Shown here in pieces: positions 51,916 through 60,587 of a stretch of 64,000 nucleotides of DNA (position 1 is its first letter; every line of letters starts with the position of its first letter). The notes beneath the pieces are model-generated. The model worked only from the letters and a program-made list of their open reading frames with translations. It made no database searches and was not told the origin of the DNA. The position numbers and the translations under genes were made by a program. Location: assembly GCA_015067895.1 (NCBI GenBank), contig SVLP01000002.1, positions 124,001 through 188,000 on the forward strand, given 5' to 3'. Source of the stretch: Oscillospiraceae bacterium (GTDB taxonomy: Bacteria; Bacillota_A; Clostridia; Oscillospirales; Oscillospiraceae).

Positions 51916-54259
51916 ATCTCTGGATCGGTTTCTGAAGCAGCGGAAAGAACGATACCGCATTCCCCGTCGTGTGCAGGACTTGATCCCCATTCAGTGCATC
52001 TGGATGGATGGTATTTTCCGCAGTGGTGGCTTCTATTCCAAGACTTACAGCTTCTCGGATATCAACTACAAGGTGGCATCCGACGAGGATAAGCTGGAGT
52101 TCTACAAGGGCTACTGTGGCATTCTGAACGGTCTGGAGGGCGGCTCCATGGCGCAAATCAGCATTTATAATCATGCCCTACGCCGGTGGAACCTGTCGGA
52201 GTCCGAACTGATGCCCATGCGTGGCGATGGCCGTGACGAGCTGCGCCGGGAATACAACAGCATCATCTCCGGCAGCACCGGCGGCAATTGCTTCCTCCAG
52301 GAGAAGTATATCACTGTTGCGACCGCAAAGCGGAGTATCGACGAAGCACGGCTGTTCTTTGCCCGTACCGGCACGGAGCTGGAGAATCGATTCTCCCAGG
52401 TGGGCTCCCACTGCACCCAGATGGAGACGCTGGATCGCCTGCGGCTGTTGCACAGCTTCTATCGTCCCAGAGAGAGTGAGCATTTCAGCTTTGACCTGAA
52501 GCGCAGCATCCGTTGGGGCCACGACTTCCGGGATTATATCTGTCCCGACAGTGTGGAGCGGCACAGCGATTACCTGAAGCTGGGCGACCGTTTTGTGCGA
52601 GTGCTGTTTCTGAAGGACTTCGCATCCTTTGTCCGTGATGACTTCATCGATGCCCTGGTGACCCGTAATGTGGATACGATGGTGTCCATCAACATCCTGC
52701 CCATCCCCATGGATGAGGCCGTCCGGGAAGCTGAAACACGGCTTCTGGGCGTGGAAACCAACATCACCAACTGGCAGCGTAGGCAGAACGCCAACAACAA
52801 CTTCACCGCCACCATTCCCTATGATCTGGAATTGCAGCGCAAGGAGGCCAGAGAATTCCTGGAAGATCTTCTGACCCGTGACCAGCGGATGATGCAGGCC
52901 ATCATCACCATGGTCATCACCGCTGACAGCAAGGACGAGCTGGACAGCGAGACGGAAGCCGTGCGCTCCTTTGCCGCAAACCGGCTGTGCCAGATCGCAC
53001 CGCTGACCGTCCAGCAGATGGACGGTCTGAACACCGCACTTCCCCTGGGTATCTGGAAAACCCATGCGTTCCGCACTCTGACCACCGAATCCATGGGCGT
53101 ATTCACCCCCTTCAAGGTGCAGGAGATCCAGGATGCCGGCGGCATCTATTTCGGAGAGAACGCCATTTCCCACAATCCGCTCCTCTGTGACCGTGGGAAG
53201 CTGCTGAATCAGTCCGGTGCCTATGTGGGCGTTCCCGGTTCTGGTAAGTCCTTTGTGTGTAAGAATGAGATTACCGGCATTGCCCTGGGAACGGAGGATG
53301 ATATTCTTGTCTGCGATCCGGAGGGCGAATACGGCTCCCTTGCCAAGGCAATCTGCGGCGAGGATGCAGCCGTCATCCAGATCCGGGCAGGCGGAAAACA
53401 CCGGCTCAACGCCATGTATATGGAGGAGGGCTACGGTGAGCATGACCCTATGGCCTCCAAATCCCAGTTCATCATGTCCCTGATCGAGAAGATGAGCGAC
53501 AACGGTGTCGGCTCCCAGCACAAATCCATCATCGACCGTTGTGTAGCGGCGGTATACCGGGATGCTGCCGAGAATGGCACCGTTCCCACCCTGATCTCCC
53601 TTCGGGAGAAGTTGCTGGCGCAGCCGGAACCCCAGGCCCAGGAGGTGGCACTGTCCATGGAGCGGTTCACCACCGGCACCCTGGACATTTTCAGCCACGA
53701 GAGCAATGTTGACCTGAATAAGCGCATGGTGGTCTTTGATATCCACGGTCTGGATGAGCAGCTCAAGACCACTGGCTTGCTGGTCATCACTGACACCATC
53801 CTGAACCGTGTAACCCTGAACTGGAAGCGGGGCAAGCGCACCCATATCTTCATCGACGAGTTCCATGTGGTCTATGAGAACGCCTATTCCGCAGCCTTCT
53901 TCGACTCCGCATGGCGGCAATTCCGCAAGCGCAACGCCTATCCCACGGCTATCACCCAGAATGTGGACTTCCTGCTGAACTCGCCCCAGGCTCGCTCCAT
54001 GCTGTCCAATTCCGAGTTCATCGTCATGCTCAATCAGGCCCAGAAGGATCGGGAGCAGCTCGCCACACTGCTGAATATCTCGCCCAGGCAGATGAGCTAT
54101 GTGACCAATGCGGAGGCTGGCTGCGGCCTGATTAAGTACGGCTCTGCGCTGGTTCCCTTTGTCAATCGTTTCCCCAAGGACACGAAGCTCTATCAGCTCA
54201 TGACCACCAAACCAGGCGAGGGCATCTTCGGCGGCGAGACGAAAGGGGAGGGCGCATGA
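51908..54259 (+). CDS. virB4: VirB4/TraE-type conjugation ATPase
   Basis: The 783-residue ATPase powers assembly of the mating channel. The N-terminal half is the VirB4 TraG-N-like domain (KAREFLED region included), and the C-terminal RecA-like domain has Walker A GVPGSGKS (441-448), DILVCDPEGEY, and Walker B HIFIDEFHVVYEN. SQRQ-like helical insertions are not obvious. It starts within the PrgI gene and overlaps the sortase gene by 4 bases. Length and motifs are complete. Confidence 0.95.
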   Translation: MIKSLDRFLKQRKERYRIPRRVQDLIPIQCIWMDGIFRSGGFYSKTYSFSDINYKVASDEDKLEFYKGYCGILNGLEGGSMAQISIYNHALRRWNLSESELMPMRGDGRDELRREYNSIISGSTGGNCFLQEKYITVATAKRSIDEARLFFARTGTELENRFSQVGSHCTQMETLDRLRLLHSFYRPRESEHFSFDLKRSIRWGHDFRDYICPDSVERHSDYLKLGDRFVRVLFLKDFASFVRDDFIDALVTRNVDTMVSINILPIPMDEAVREAETRLLGVETNITNWQRRQNANNNFTATIPYDLELQRKEAREFLEDLLTRDQRMMQAIITMVITADSKDELDSETEAVRSFAANRLCQIAPLTVQQMDGLNTALPLGIWKTHAFRTLTTESMGVFTPFKVQEIQDAGGIYFGENAISHNPLLCDRGKLLNQSGAYVGVPGSGKSFVCKNEITGIALGTEDDILVCDPEGEYGSLAKAICGEDAAVIQIRAGGKHRLNAMYMEEGYGEHDPMASKSQFIMSLIEKMSDNGVGSQHKSIIDRCVAAVYRDAAENGTVPTLISLREKLLAQPEPQAQEVALSMERFTTGTLDIFSHESNVDLNKRMVVFDIHGLDEQLKTTGLLVITDTILNRVTLNWKRGKRTHIFIDEFHVVYENAYSAAFFDSAWRQFRKRNAYPTAITQNVDFLLNSPQARSMLSNSEFIVMLNQAQKDREQLATLLNISPRQMSYVTNAEAGCGLIKYGSALVPFVNRFPKDTKLYQLMTTKPGEGIFGGETKGEGA

Positions 54260-55038
54260 AACGATGGATTGCGATTATTATGGCGGCAGCTTTTGCCGCC
54301 ATATTTCTTTACTCCGGGCTGATGCTCCGTCAGCACCATGTTGAACAGACGAAAACGGCAGAAGCCTTCTCCTCTGTGGCAGACTTGGTTCTGAAGGAGC
54401 CGGAGGAATATCTCACGGAATCGATCGAAGTTACGGAGAAGCCCGCTGTTCCCATGACTGCCCGTGAAAAGTATGCCGAAGTCTATGCGGCAAACTCCGA
54501 CTTTGTGGGCTGGATCTCCATTGAGGGAACCGCCATCGATTATCCCGTCATGCAGAGCATTGACCGTCCCAATTTCTATCTGCGCCGGGGTTTTGACAGA
54601 GAATACAGCAAGCACGGCGTTCCCTATATCCAGGAGGACTGCGTAGTGGGCAGCTCCGACAATCTCATCATCTACGGCCACCACATGAACGATGGCTCCA
54701 TGTTTGCAGATCTGTGCAGCTATAAAAGCAGGGACTTTTGGCAGACACACCCCACCATCCAGTTTGATACCATGGAGGAGTTCGGAGTATATGAAATCGT
54801 AGCTGTATTCAAAACTGTGGTCTATTCCCAGAATGGATTCCGATACTTCGACTATGTGGAGCTGAACGATCCCGCCCGGTTTGATGCCTATATCGCCCGG
54901 TGCAAGGCGAGGTCCCTTTACGACACCGGCGTGAACGCAAAATATGGAGACAAGCTCATCACCCTGTCCACCTGTGAATACAGCCATGAGAATGGCAGGA
55001 TGGTTGTCGTTGCAAGAAAGGTGGAATCGGATGCCTGA
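54256..55038 (+). CDS. Class B sortase
   Basis: The 260-residue membrane-anchored transpeptidase has an N-terminal transmembrane helix (WIAIIMAAAFAAIFLYSG) and the sortase triad: His in YGHHM (H142 or H143), Cys in LSTCEY (C240) and Arg in VVVARK (R254). The helical N-terminal region and spacing fit class B. Its probable substrate is the element's own adhesin with the TPKTG signal, encoded 24 kb upstream. It is coupled to virB4 (ATGA) and overlaps the CHAP gene by 8 bases, so it is made with the transfer apparatus. Confidence 0.92.
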   Translation: MKRWIAIIMAAAFAAIFLYSGLMLRQHHVEQTKTAEAFSSVADLVLKEPEEYLTESIEVTEKPAVPMTAREKYAEVYAANSDFVGWISIEGTAIDYPVMQSIDRPNFYLRRGFDREYSKHGVPYIQEDCVVGSSDNLIIYGHHMNDGSMFADLCSYKSRDFWQTHPTIQFDTMEEFGVYEIVAVFKTVVYSQNGFRYFDYVELNDPARFDAYIARCKARSLYDTGVNAKYGDKLITLSTCEYSHENGRMVVVARKVESDA

Positions 55039-56536
55039 GATCAGAACAAGGAAAAACGCCCGACGCATTGGCCAGAACACCGACGCCGGAAAACGGATGC
55101 TGGATTCCTTTCTGCGCAGTAAGCAGGCAGAAGTGGGCAGCGAGAACTCCGAAACGGAATATGCCGCCGATCTTATGACCGGCGGCGTGGGGGATATGAT
55201 TTATAGTGGCTCCAATCTCGGACATTGGGGAATTGCAAAAGCTGAACGACGACACCGGCAACCGGAGCAGATCACCACAGAGCCACCCCGACACTCTCCG
55301 CAGCCGACCGCATCAACGCAAAGGGACAACACCTGCCACCAGCCGAGAGAACGAGCAGCATCAGTGAAACCCACCAGAATCCGTATCCGAACCTCCACCC
55401 AGCGAATCAGCCCCATGCCCGCCACGGGCGGCAGACTGGTATCCGTGCAAGCAGCCACACAAGCTGCGGGAAATGCGCAGCGCACCCGTGCCGCCGCTAA
55501 TTCCGTAAGAGTGACTGCCAGGAAGGCCACCGAAGCCGCATCCAGAGCAGTCCGGGATATCATCGCCGGAGCCAGAACACTTGTCGCTGCACTCACCGCT
55601 GGTGGAACTGTGTCCGTCATCATTGTCGTGATTCTGTGCCTTGTTGGTCTGCTGATGGGCTCCGGCTTCGGGATCTTTTTCTCCGGCGAGAACCATGACA
55701 CCGGTCAGACCCTGCAATCGGTAATCCGTCAGGTCAACGATGAATATGCAGAGCGGCTGGACGAGCTGAGAGCCGGATATTCCTACAATACCGTAGAAGT
55801 ATCCGGCTCTCGTGCGCCATGGCAGGATATACTGGCGGTCTATGCGGTGCATACCACCGCCAGCACGGATGTTATGATGATGGACGATGCCAGAGCAACA
55901 ATCCTGAAGGACATCTTCTGGCTGATGCATGAGATCACCGCTGTTCCCGGTGCAGAAGGTATCCTTTCCTTCACGATCACCCCTAAGCCCCCGGACGATA
56001 TGGCCGATCATCTTGGTTTTACGTCTTCCCAGAGAAGTCAGCTTGCAGAGCTTCTTTCGGAGGAATACCGCAGTCTGTGGAATGCTGCCATCTACGGTAC
56101 AGACGGCAACACAGACATTGTTGCCGTCGCCCTGTCTCAGATCGGCAATGTGAGCGGCGAACCCTATTGGAGCTGGTACGGCTTTGAATCACGTGTGGAG
56201 TGGTGTGCCTGCTTTGTGAGTTGGTGTGCCAACGAGTGTGGCTATTTAGAAGCCGGAATCTTGCCCCGATTTGCGTCCTGCTCCGGCGGCGTCCAGTGGT
56301 TCCGGGAACGAGGTCTTTGGCGAACCGGCAGCTACATTCCAAAGCCGGGGGATATCATTTTCTTCGACTGGGCCGATGAAGTCCAGGACGGAAGTCCGGA
56401 TCATGTGGGAATCGTGGAAAGGGTAGGGGAAAGTATCATATACACGATTGAGGGCAATTCCGGAGATGCATGTAAAGCGAAAAGCTATTCTATCGATCAT
56501 GCAGAGATTTTAGGCTACGGCACCTATAACCCATAA
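55031..56536 (+). CDS. CHAP-domain cell-wall hydrolase of the transfer system
   Basis: The 501-residue protein has a basic, disordered cytoplasmic N-terminus (about 1-175), one transmembrane helix (VSVIIVVILCLVGLLMGSG), a helical extracellular stalk, and a C-terminal CHAP amidase/peptidase domain with the nucleophile region VEWCACFVSWC and the His in DHVGIVERV. Such VirB1-like hydrolases open peptidoglycan locally for the mating channel. ATG 55031 is chosen within the sortase gene end; an upstream start would read the sortase DNA in another frame. No lysozyme-like domain is evident between the helix and CHAP. Confidence 0.88.
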   Translation: MPEIRTRKNARRIGQNTDAGKRMLDSFLRSKQAEVGSENSETEYAADLMTGGVGDMIYSGSNLGHWGIAKAERRHRQPEQITTEPPRHSPQPTASTQRDNTCHQPRERAASVKPTRIRIRTSTQRISPMPATGGRLVSVQAATQAAGNAQRTRAAANSVRVTARKATEAASRAVRDIIAGARTLVAALTAGGTVSVIIVVILCLVGLLMGSGFGIFFSGENHDTGQTLQSVIRQVNDEYAERLDELRAGYSYNTVEVSGSRAPWQDILAVYAVHTTASTDVMMMDDARATILKDIFWLMHEITAVPGAEGILSFTITPKPPDDMADHLGFTSSQRSQLAELLSEEYRSLWNAAIYGTDGNTDIVAVALSQIGNVSGEPYWSWYGFESRVEWCACFVSWCANECGYLEAGILPRFASCSGGVQWFRERGLWRTGSYIPKPGDIIFFDWADEVQDGSPDHVGIVERVGESIIYTIEGNSGDACKAKSYSIDHAEILGYGTYNP

Positions 56537-56541
56537 GCAAT

Positions 56542-56563
56542 CCCGGCGGATGCCGGGTACATA
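56542..56563 (+). repeat. Hairpin followed by GTACATA, after the CHAP gene
   Basis: CCCGGC (56542-56547) and GCCGGG (56552-56557) form a perfect stem with loop GGAT, immediately followed by TACATA at 56558-56563. It matches the hairpin-then-TTACATA arrangement at other gene ends in the element, with G replacing the first T. Confidence 0.5.
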
Positions 56564-56645
56564 TCGTTCTCATTCGTGGAAATTTGACTTCTTTCTTGGA
56601 TTTCATGTGGTATGATACAGAAAATACAGCAAGGATGTGAGTGTA

Positions 56646-56984
56646 ATGTTCGGAATTCGACTTTGTTTTCTTCGGTGTCATGCAGGTTTAACCCAGAACG
56701 AACTAGGTAGGCGTCTGGGGTTATCAGGCAGTGCATTTGGAATGTACGAGCAAGGGCGAAGAACTCCTTCTCTAAGCATTATCATTGCTATCTCCGAAGA
56801 ATTTCAGGTTTCCACGAATTATCTTTTGACGGGACGCACCATGAATGAACATGAAGAATCACTCGAACAAGCAATCAGGCAATATGCCGCCATCGGCGGA
56901 AATATTCCTACAGAGTATAATTACCCAAGCCAACATAATCCACACAACGCAATAATCAGAAGGTTGATATCCCAGGAATATTAA
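56646..56984 (+). CDS. XRE family helix-turn-helix regulator
   Basis: The 112-residue protein has an N-terminal cro/C1-type HTH (about residues 8-62: AGLTQNELGRRLGLSGSAFGMYEQG) and a C-terminal tail of about 45 residues that may bind a ligand or dimerise. ATG 56646 is 10 bases after AAGGA; a GTG 9 bases earlier is too close. An extended -10 element TGGTATGAT lies near 56606-56615. It is convergent with a second XRE gene. It may regulate transfer or the adjacent signalling genes. Confidence 0.82.
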   Translation: MFGIRLCFLRCHAGLTQNELGRRLGLSGSAFGMYEQGRRTPSLSIIIAISEEFQVSTNYLLTGRTMNEHEESLEQAIRQYAAIGGNIPTEYNYPSQHNPHNAIIRRLISQEY

Positions 56985-57000
56985 TGCCCCAAGCATGAAA

Positions 57001-57029
57001 CCCCCTCATTCTGAGCCTGAATGAGGGGG
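57001..57029. terminator. Terminator-like hairpin between the two XRE genes
   Basis: CCCCCTCATTC (57001-57011) pairs perfectly with GAATGAGGGGG (57019-57029) around a 7-base loop. Only weak T-tracts follow on either side (AAA before it gives TTT on the minus strand). It lies between convergent genes. Confidence 0.7.
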
Positions 57030-57039
57030 ATAAACTACT

Positions 57040-57411
57040 TTATTTTACATCTTTTCTCGACGAAAAGATATGACCGAGTTTCATGATAATGTTCATTTGC
57101 TCAGGAGAAAACTCGCCTTTGGCATTGGATGGTGTGGTAAACTCAACCATCAACAGATCCAATACTTCTCTCTGCTCAGGTGTGAGCGATTTGTAGGAGA
57201 TTCCTTCATCATCTCTGCTGCCTGCGAGATAATCCAATGAAACATTCAAGACAGTGGCTATGTCTTTTGCAATCTCCAAAGGCGGCAACTGTGCCTCATG
57301 CTCATATCCACTGAGAGAAGATACACTTCGTCCAATACGATCAGCAAGTGCTTGTTGGGTCAATCCCCGCTTGCTTCTAGCTTGGCTTATTCGCAAACCT
57401 ACATCTCGCAT
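57040..57411 (-). CDS. XRE family repressor, divergent from the Agr-like cassette
   Basis: The 123-residue protein has an N-terminal HTH (about 7-62: RGLTQQALADRIGRSVSSLSGYE) and a C-terminal helical segment. GGGAGA precedes its start on the minus strand. It is transcribed away from the Agr-like operon, and the shared intergenic region has CGAATAT-type inverted repeats, so it is the likely repressor of both its own gene and the signalling operon. Confidence 0.85.
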   Translation of the reverse strand: MRDVGLRISQARSKRGLTQQALADRIGRSVSSLSGYEHEAQLPPLEIAKDIATVLNVSLDYLAGSRDDEGISYKSLTPEQREVLDLLMVEFTTPSNAKGEFSPEQMNIIMKLGHIFSSRKDVK

Positions 57412-57441
57412 TGTTCATTCTCCCACAGTTGATTTGGCGTA

Positions 57442-57513
57442 ATTATACCACGAACATATTCGACGGCATTGAAATCCGGATTAATATATGCTACGATTAT
57501 GCCGAATATCGAC
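57442..57513. promoter_or_regulatory. Divergent promoters with palindromic operators
   Basis: On the minus strand an extended -10, TGGTATAAT (57450-57442), serves the XRE gene. On the plus strand TTGAAA (57469-57474) and TACGAT (57492-57497), 17 apart, serve the Agr-like operon. CGAACATATTCG at 57451-57462 is a near-palindrome beside the first, and CCGAATATCG at 57502-57511 lies at the start site of the second; both share CGAATAT half-sites. These are probable XRE repressor sites. Confidence 0.6.
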
Positions 57514-57548
57514 ACGCTGAATTTGAAAACAGAAAGGATTGATGTATT

Positions 57549-58343
57549 ATGAAAGGCAACCACGGCAACATACAAGAAATTCTGCCGTGTACTGTAGAAA
57601 GAGGTAGTCCAGTGATTCGGGTTATTATTTGTGATGACGATGAGATTTTTCTGGAGAAATTGAGAAAATCAATTGATTCTGCTCTGCAAGGCATGAATGT
57701 AACGGCAAAAATCCATACATACAGCCGCATGGAGGATATCGGTCAGCCAATCCTGGCGAGCTGCGATATTGCCTTCTTGGATATCGACTTTGCCCTCACC
57801 CGCTATAACGGCCTGGACATTGCCCGGAAGCTGCGCTCAGAACGTAAGGATGCCATTATCATCTTCATCACCAACTTCATTGAATATGCGCCGGAAGGGT
57901 ATGAGGTGCAGGCTTTTCGCTATGTGCTGAAGCTCGATGTCGAGAGCAAGCTAAAGGATTACCTTCAGCAAGCCATTACCCAGCTTCAATCCGTTTGTGA
58001 AACATTAAAAATCAAGGTGAACGGCGAGATCATCGATATTCCGTTGAAATCAATCCTCTATATCGAATCCCAGCTTCGTCAGGTTCTGATCCATGTTCAG
58101 CGAGAATCCTCCGGAAGGGCTATCAAAAAATACTCCTGCTATGCCTCCCTTGCCGAGATGGAAAAGCAGCTCGAACCCCAGGGCTTCCTCCGTATCCAGA
58201 AAAGCTATCTCGTCAATATGGCGCATTTGCAGCGTTTCCAGTGCAGAGAGGCTATGCTTGATAATGGCACAATTCTTCCTGTGAGTGAAAAGAATTATGC
58301 TGATCTAAAACAAAAATACCTGTATTGGAGGGGATTCCGGTAA
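57549..58343 (+). CDS. LytTR-type (AgrA-like) response regulator
   Basis: The 264-residue protein has a receiver domain (acidic cluster IICDDDE at 27-32, probable phospho-acceptor D78 in FLDIDF) and a C-terminal LytTR DNA-binding domain (about 155-260, with YIESQLRQVLIHVQ and FLRIQKSYLVNMAHLQ). It is the AgrA counterpart of the cassette and should act on promoters once the kinase senses the peptide. The ATG at 57549 has GAAAGGA about 11 bases upstream; a GTG at 57612 with AGAGGT upstream would give a protein starting directly at the receiver and is a real alternative. Confidence 0.88.
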   Translation: MKGNHGNIQEILPCTVERGSPVIRVIICDDDEIFLEKLRKSIDSALQGMNVTAKIHTYSRMEDIGQPILASCDIAFLDIDFALTRYNGLDIARKLRSERKDAIIIFITNFIEYAPEGYEVQAFRYVLKLDVESKLKDYLQQAITQLQSVCETLKIKVNGEIIDIPLKSILYIESQLRQVLIHVQRESSGRAIKKYSCYASLAEMEKQLEPQGFLRIQKSYLVNMAHLQRFQCREAMLDNGTILPVSEKNYADLKQKYLYWRGFR

Positions 58344-59633
58344 ATGGAATATATTATTACACCTATATGGCTGCTCTTGGACTTCCTGACTTTGACCATT
58401 TTTTCAAGTTCTTTCTTCTCTGTTCGACACAGTGTGAAAACATCATTATTAATTTTTATTTTGATGTGGTGCCTGACAAGTATCTGCGCTTTTTTCTTAC
58501 CAGATGGTTATGCCTACCAAATCCTATCAATCACCTTGTTCTTCCTGTTGCAGTGCCTGATATATAAAGGAACGATTTTTCGGTACTTACTTTGTGTTAC
58601 GATTGGGCTAATTTTTATCGGAATAATCGATATTGCATTTACATACGGTGTTTGTGTATTGCTTGACATCAGCTATGCTAGTTTTGTGTGGAAAAAAATG
58701 CTTTATACTTTGACTGTAACCATAGGGAAATTGGTTGCAGCACTATCTTCGCATATCTTTGTAAAGTATCATCAGCAAAAGAAAATAGGGATTATTCAAC
58801 ATCGTTGGTTAATATTGACCCTTTTGTTCCCTGTCTCAAGTCTGGTAATGATGCTCATCATTTTCATATCATTCCAAAATGCTCAGGATCTGTCGATAAG
58901 TGCCTTTATTTATGGCCTCATCATGGCTATAGCAAACTTCGCCATCCTATACCTAATCAATATCATGGAAAAGCGGACAAAGGAGGAGCAGCAATTAACC
59001 CTTCTCAACCAGCAAATGGAAATCCAATCCAAGAGCATTGCTGCTTTGAATCAGAGTTATCAAAATCAACGCCGTGTGACCCATGAGCATCTGCATCAGC
59101 TCCAAACAATCGTTGATCTGCTGGATCGAGGCGAGGAACTAGCCATACGCCAATATATCAGCGAAATCCAGGGAACCCGGAGAACGACGGCCCTGAACAT
59201 CAATACGCATAATCCCGTTCTGGATGCAATTCTGAACCAAAAGTATCAGTGGGCCAGCGAAAATGGGATTAAGGTGCAATTCCAGATCAATGACCTGTCC
59301 AAAATCACCATTGGTCTGAACGAGTTGGTTGTACTGTTTGCGAACCTGTTTGACAACGCAATCGAAGCCTGTCTGAAGCTCCCGGCGGATCGTGCTATAT
59401 TTTGTCATATTATCTGCGAGGAATCGCTGTACATATCGCTTCGTAATACTTCGCAACCGGTCGAAATTGTAAACGGCCTGATCGAAACGACGAAAAAACC
59501 CAAACACGAGCATGGTTTTGGCCTTCCTAACATTCGGCACATCCTGAACGGTTTGTCCGCTGAATTTGCATATCATTTCAAGGATGGCTGGTTCCATTTT
59601 GTCGCAGAAATCCCTCTGGAATCAAGTACATAA
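58344..59633 (+). CDS. AgrC-like sensor histidine kinase
   Basis: The 429-residue kinase has six to seven N-terminal transmembrane helices (about 1-210), a coiled coil, a dimerisation segment with candidate His in VTHEHLHQLQTI, and a GHKL ATPase domain (N-box NLFDNAIEAC, G-box HGFGLPNI). This is the AgrC/HPK10 layout of kinases sensing cyclic peptides at the membrane. It starts immediately after the regulator stop codon, with GGAGGGG upstream. Confidence 0.9.
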   Translation: MEYIITPIWLLLDFLTLTIFSSSFFSVRHSVKTSLLIFILMWCLTSICAFFLPDGYAYQILSITLFFLLQCLIYKGTIFRYLLCVTIGLIFIGIIDIAFTYGVCVLLDISYASFVWKKMLYTLTVTIGKLVAALSSHIFVKYHQQKKIGIIQHRWLILTLLFPVSSLVMMLIIFISFQNAQDLSISAFIYGLIMAIANFAILYLINIMEKRTKEEQQLTLLNQQMEIQSKSIAALNQSYQNQRRVTHEHLHQLQTIVDLLDRGEELAIRQYISEIQGTRRTTALNINTHNPVLDAILNQKYQWASENGIKVQFQINDLSKITIGLNELVVLFANLFDNAIEACLKLPADRAIFCHIICEESLYISLRNTSQPVEIVNGLIETTKKPKHEHGFGLPNIRHILNGLSAEFAYHFKDGWFHFVAEIPLESST

Positions 59634-59776
59634 TGCCGCTGGTATCTGCCCCCGTATTTGCGTTTGCCAAATGCGGGGCTTTTCCTGTTTCATTACAAAG
59701 AAATCCCTTCTCATTACAGTTTTGTGGAAATCCGTTCCAATCAATGCTACTCTTTCAGACTAAGGAGGCATCGGTT

Positions 59777-60406
59777 ATGAACAGCCTGCTGGATTGGTTT
59801 ACAAACTACTGCATCAGCAATACGCTTATTTCCAAAGACAACGAAGCGTGGTTCCGATACGGTCTGGAAAAACGATTATGTACACTCGTCGTTCTGATTC
59901 CGTTTGCAGTAATAGCTATATACCTATCGGGATTATGGACAGCGATCTCTTACATCGTCAGCTTTTTCTATCTCCGTTCTCAAACAAACGGTTATCACGC
60001 AAAAACGCATTGGGGATGCTTCGTAGTATCCCTTCTCCTTGAACTGTTCTTTCTGATGGTTATCGAACCGATGCTGAATGTAATTTGGGTTCTCGTTCTG
60101 GTCGGTCTTGCAGCACTGGTAGTATTCCTGCTCGCTCCATATAATCATCCGATGATGAATCTCGACGATCAGGAGTATACCGCCTGCATGAAAACCGCCC
60201 GCATCCGCTGTATTCTTTTGGTAATTTCCTGTTATACCTGCGTATTCTTTGGTTTGCATGAGATCGCAGAAGGAATATCGTTAGGATGTGTAATGACGAG
60301 TACCCTGCTTATTCTCGCAAAAATAACGGAAAGGAGGAGTCTCGATGATTCAGTTGAAAACCGCAGTAAACAACGCACTTCGTTCGTCCTTCAAAAAAAT
60401 GATTGA
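59777..60406 (+). CDS. agrB: AgrB-like peptide-processing membrane protease
   Basis: The 209-residue polytopic protein has about five hydrophobic segments and the AgrB catalytic pair exactly 7 residues apart: NGYHAKTHWGC (H74 and C81). AgrB cuts the C-terminal tail of the AgrD precursor and forms the thiolactone ring. TAAGGAGG precedes ATG 59777; the longer in-frame upstream part overlaps nothing conserved. Its end overlaps the AgrD-like gene by 62 bases in another frame. Confidence 0.92.
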   Translation: MNSLLDWFTNYCISNTLISKDNEAWFRYGLEKRLCTLVVLIPFAVIAIYLSGLWTAISYIVSFFYLRSQTNGYHAKTHWGCFVVSLLLELFFLMVIEPMLNVIWVLVLVGLAALVVFLLAPYNHPMMNLDDQEYTACMKTARIRCILLVISCYTCVFFGLHEIAEGISLGCVMTSTLLILAKITERRSLDDSVENRSKQRTSFVLQKND

Positions 60407-60530
60407 CGGCGAGACCAGAGAATGGCCACCCAAGTGTTTGGCATTCGCCTATCATCCGCAGCGTCCCAAGAATATCAGCAACCCGGACAAGATTTTCGCT
60501 CCCGCAACCCAGAAGCAGAATAAGCGTTGA
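60345..60530 (+). CDS. AgrD-like autoinducer peptide precursor (non-canonical)
   Basis: The 61-residue product starts within the end of agrB, 5-6 bases after AAGGAGGAG. It has an N-terminal amphipathic helix (IQLKTAVNNALRSSFKKMI), one Cys in PPKCLAFAYHP, and a basic C-terminal tail. In AgrD the Cys begins the ring, followed by hydrophobic residues, so CLAFAY is the probable ring region. The tail is basic rather than the acidic tail of staphylococcal AgrD, so processing sites cannot be assigned. Position next to agrB is the main evidence. Confidence 0.7.
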   Translation: MIQLKTAVNNALRSSFKKMIDGETREWPPKCLAFAYHPQRPKNISNPDKIFAPATQKQNKR

Positions 60531-60560
60531 TCGCAAGCGCCTACCCGCAAACCACATTGT

Positions 60561-60587
60561 TAATAAGTAACAGGCCATTACTTATTA
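60561..60587 (+). terminator. Hairpin after the AgrD-like gene
   Basis: TAATAAGTAA (60561-60570) pairs perfectly with TTACTTATTA (60578-60587) around a 7-base loop. There is no T-run after it, so it may be a weak terminator or an mRNA-processing structure. Confidence 0.45.

Larger units (their letters stand above)
24829..56536. mobile_element. Integrative and conjugative element (Tn1549-like), conjugation core
   Basis: The span contains parA/parB, a relaxase with MobC, VirD4, VirB2-, VirB6- and VirB4-like proteins, PrgI, PcfB, an ArdC-like protein, DUF3848/DUF3789-type small proteins, a methylase-helicase, a surface adhesin, a sortase and a cell-wall hydrolase. This is the gene set and order of Tn1549/CTn-type elements of Firmicutes. 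The limits given are those of recognisable element genes; the true left end is probably 24.6-24.8 kb. No integrase, excisionase or right end is visible, so the element may include the Agr-like region and run past the window. Confidence 0.85.

Noticed and set aside
52178..53920. Minus-strand frame of 580 residues opposite virB4
   Set aside because: Antisense of the VirB4 ATPase; no start signal.
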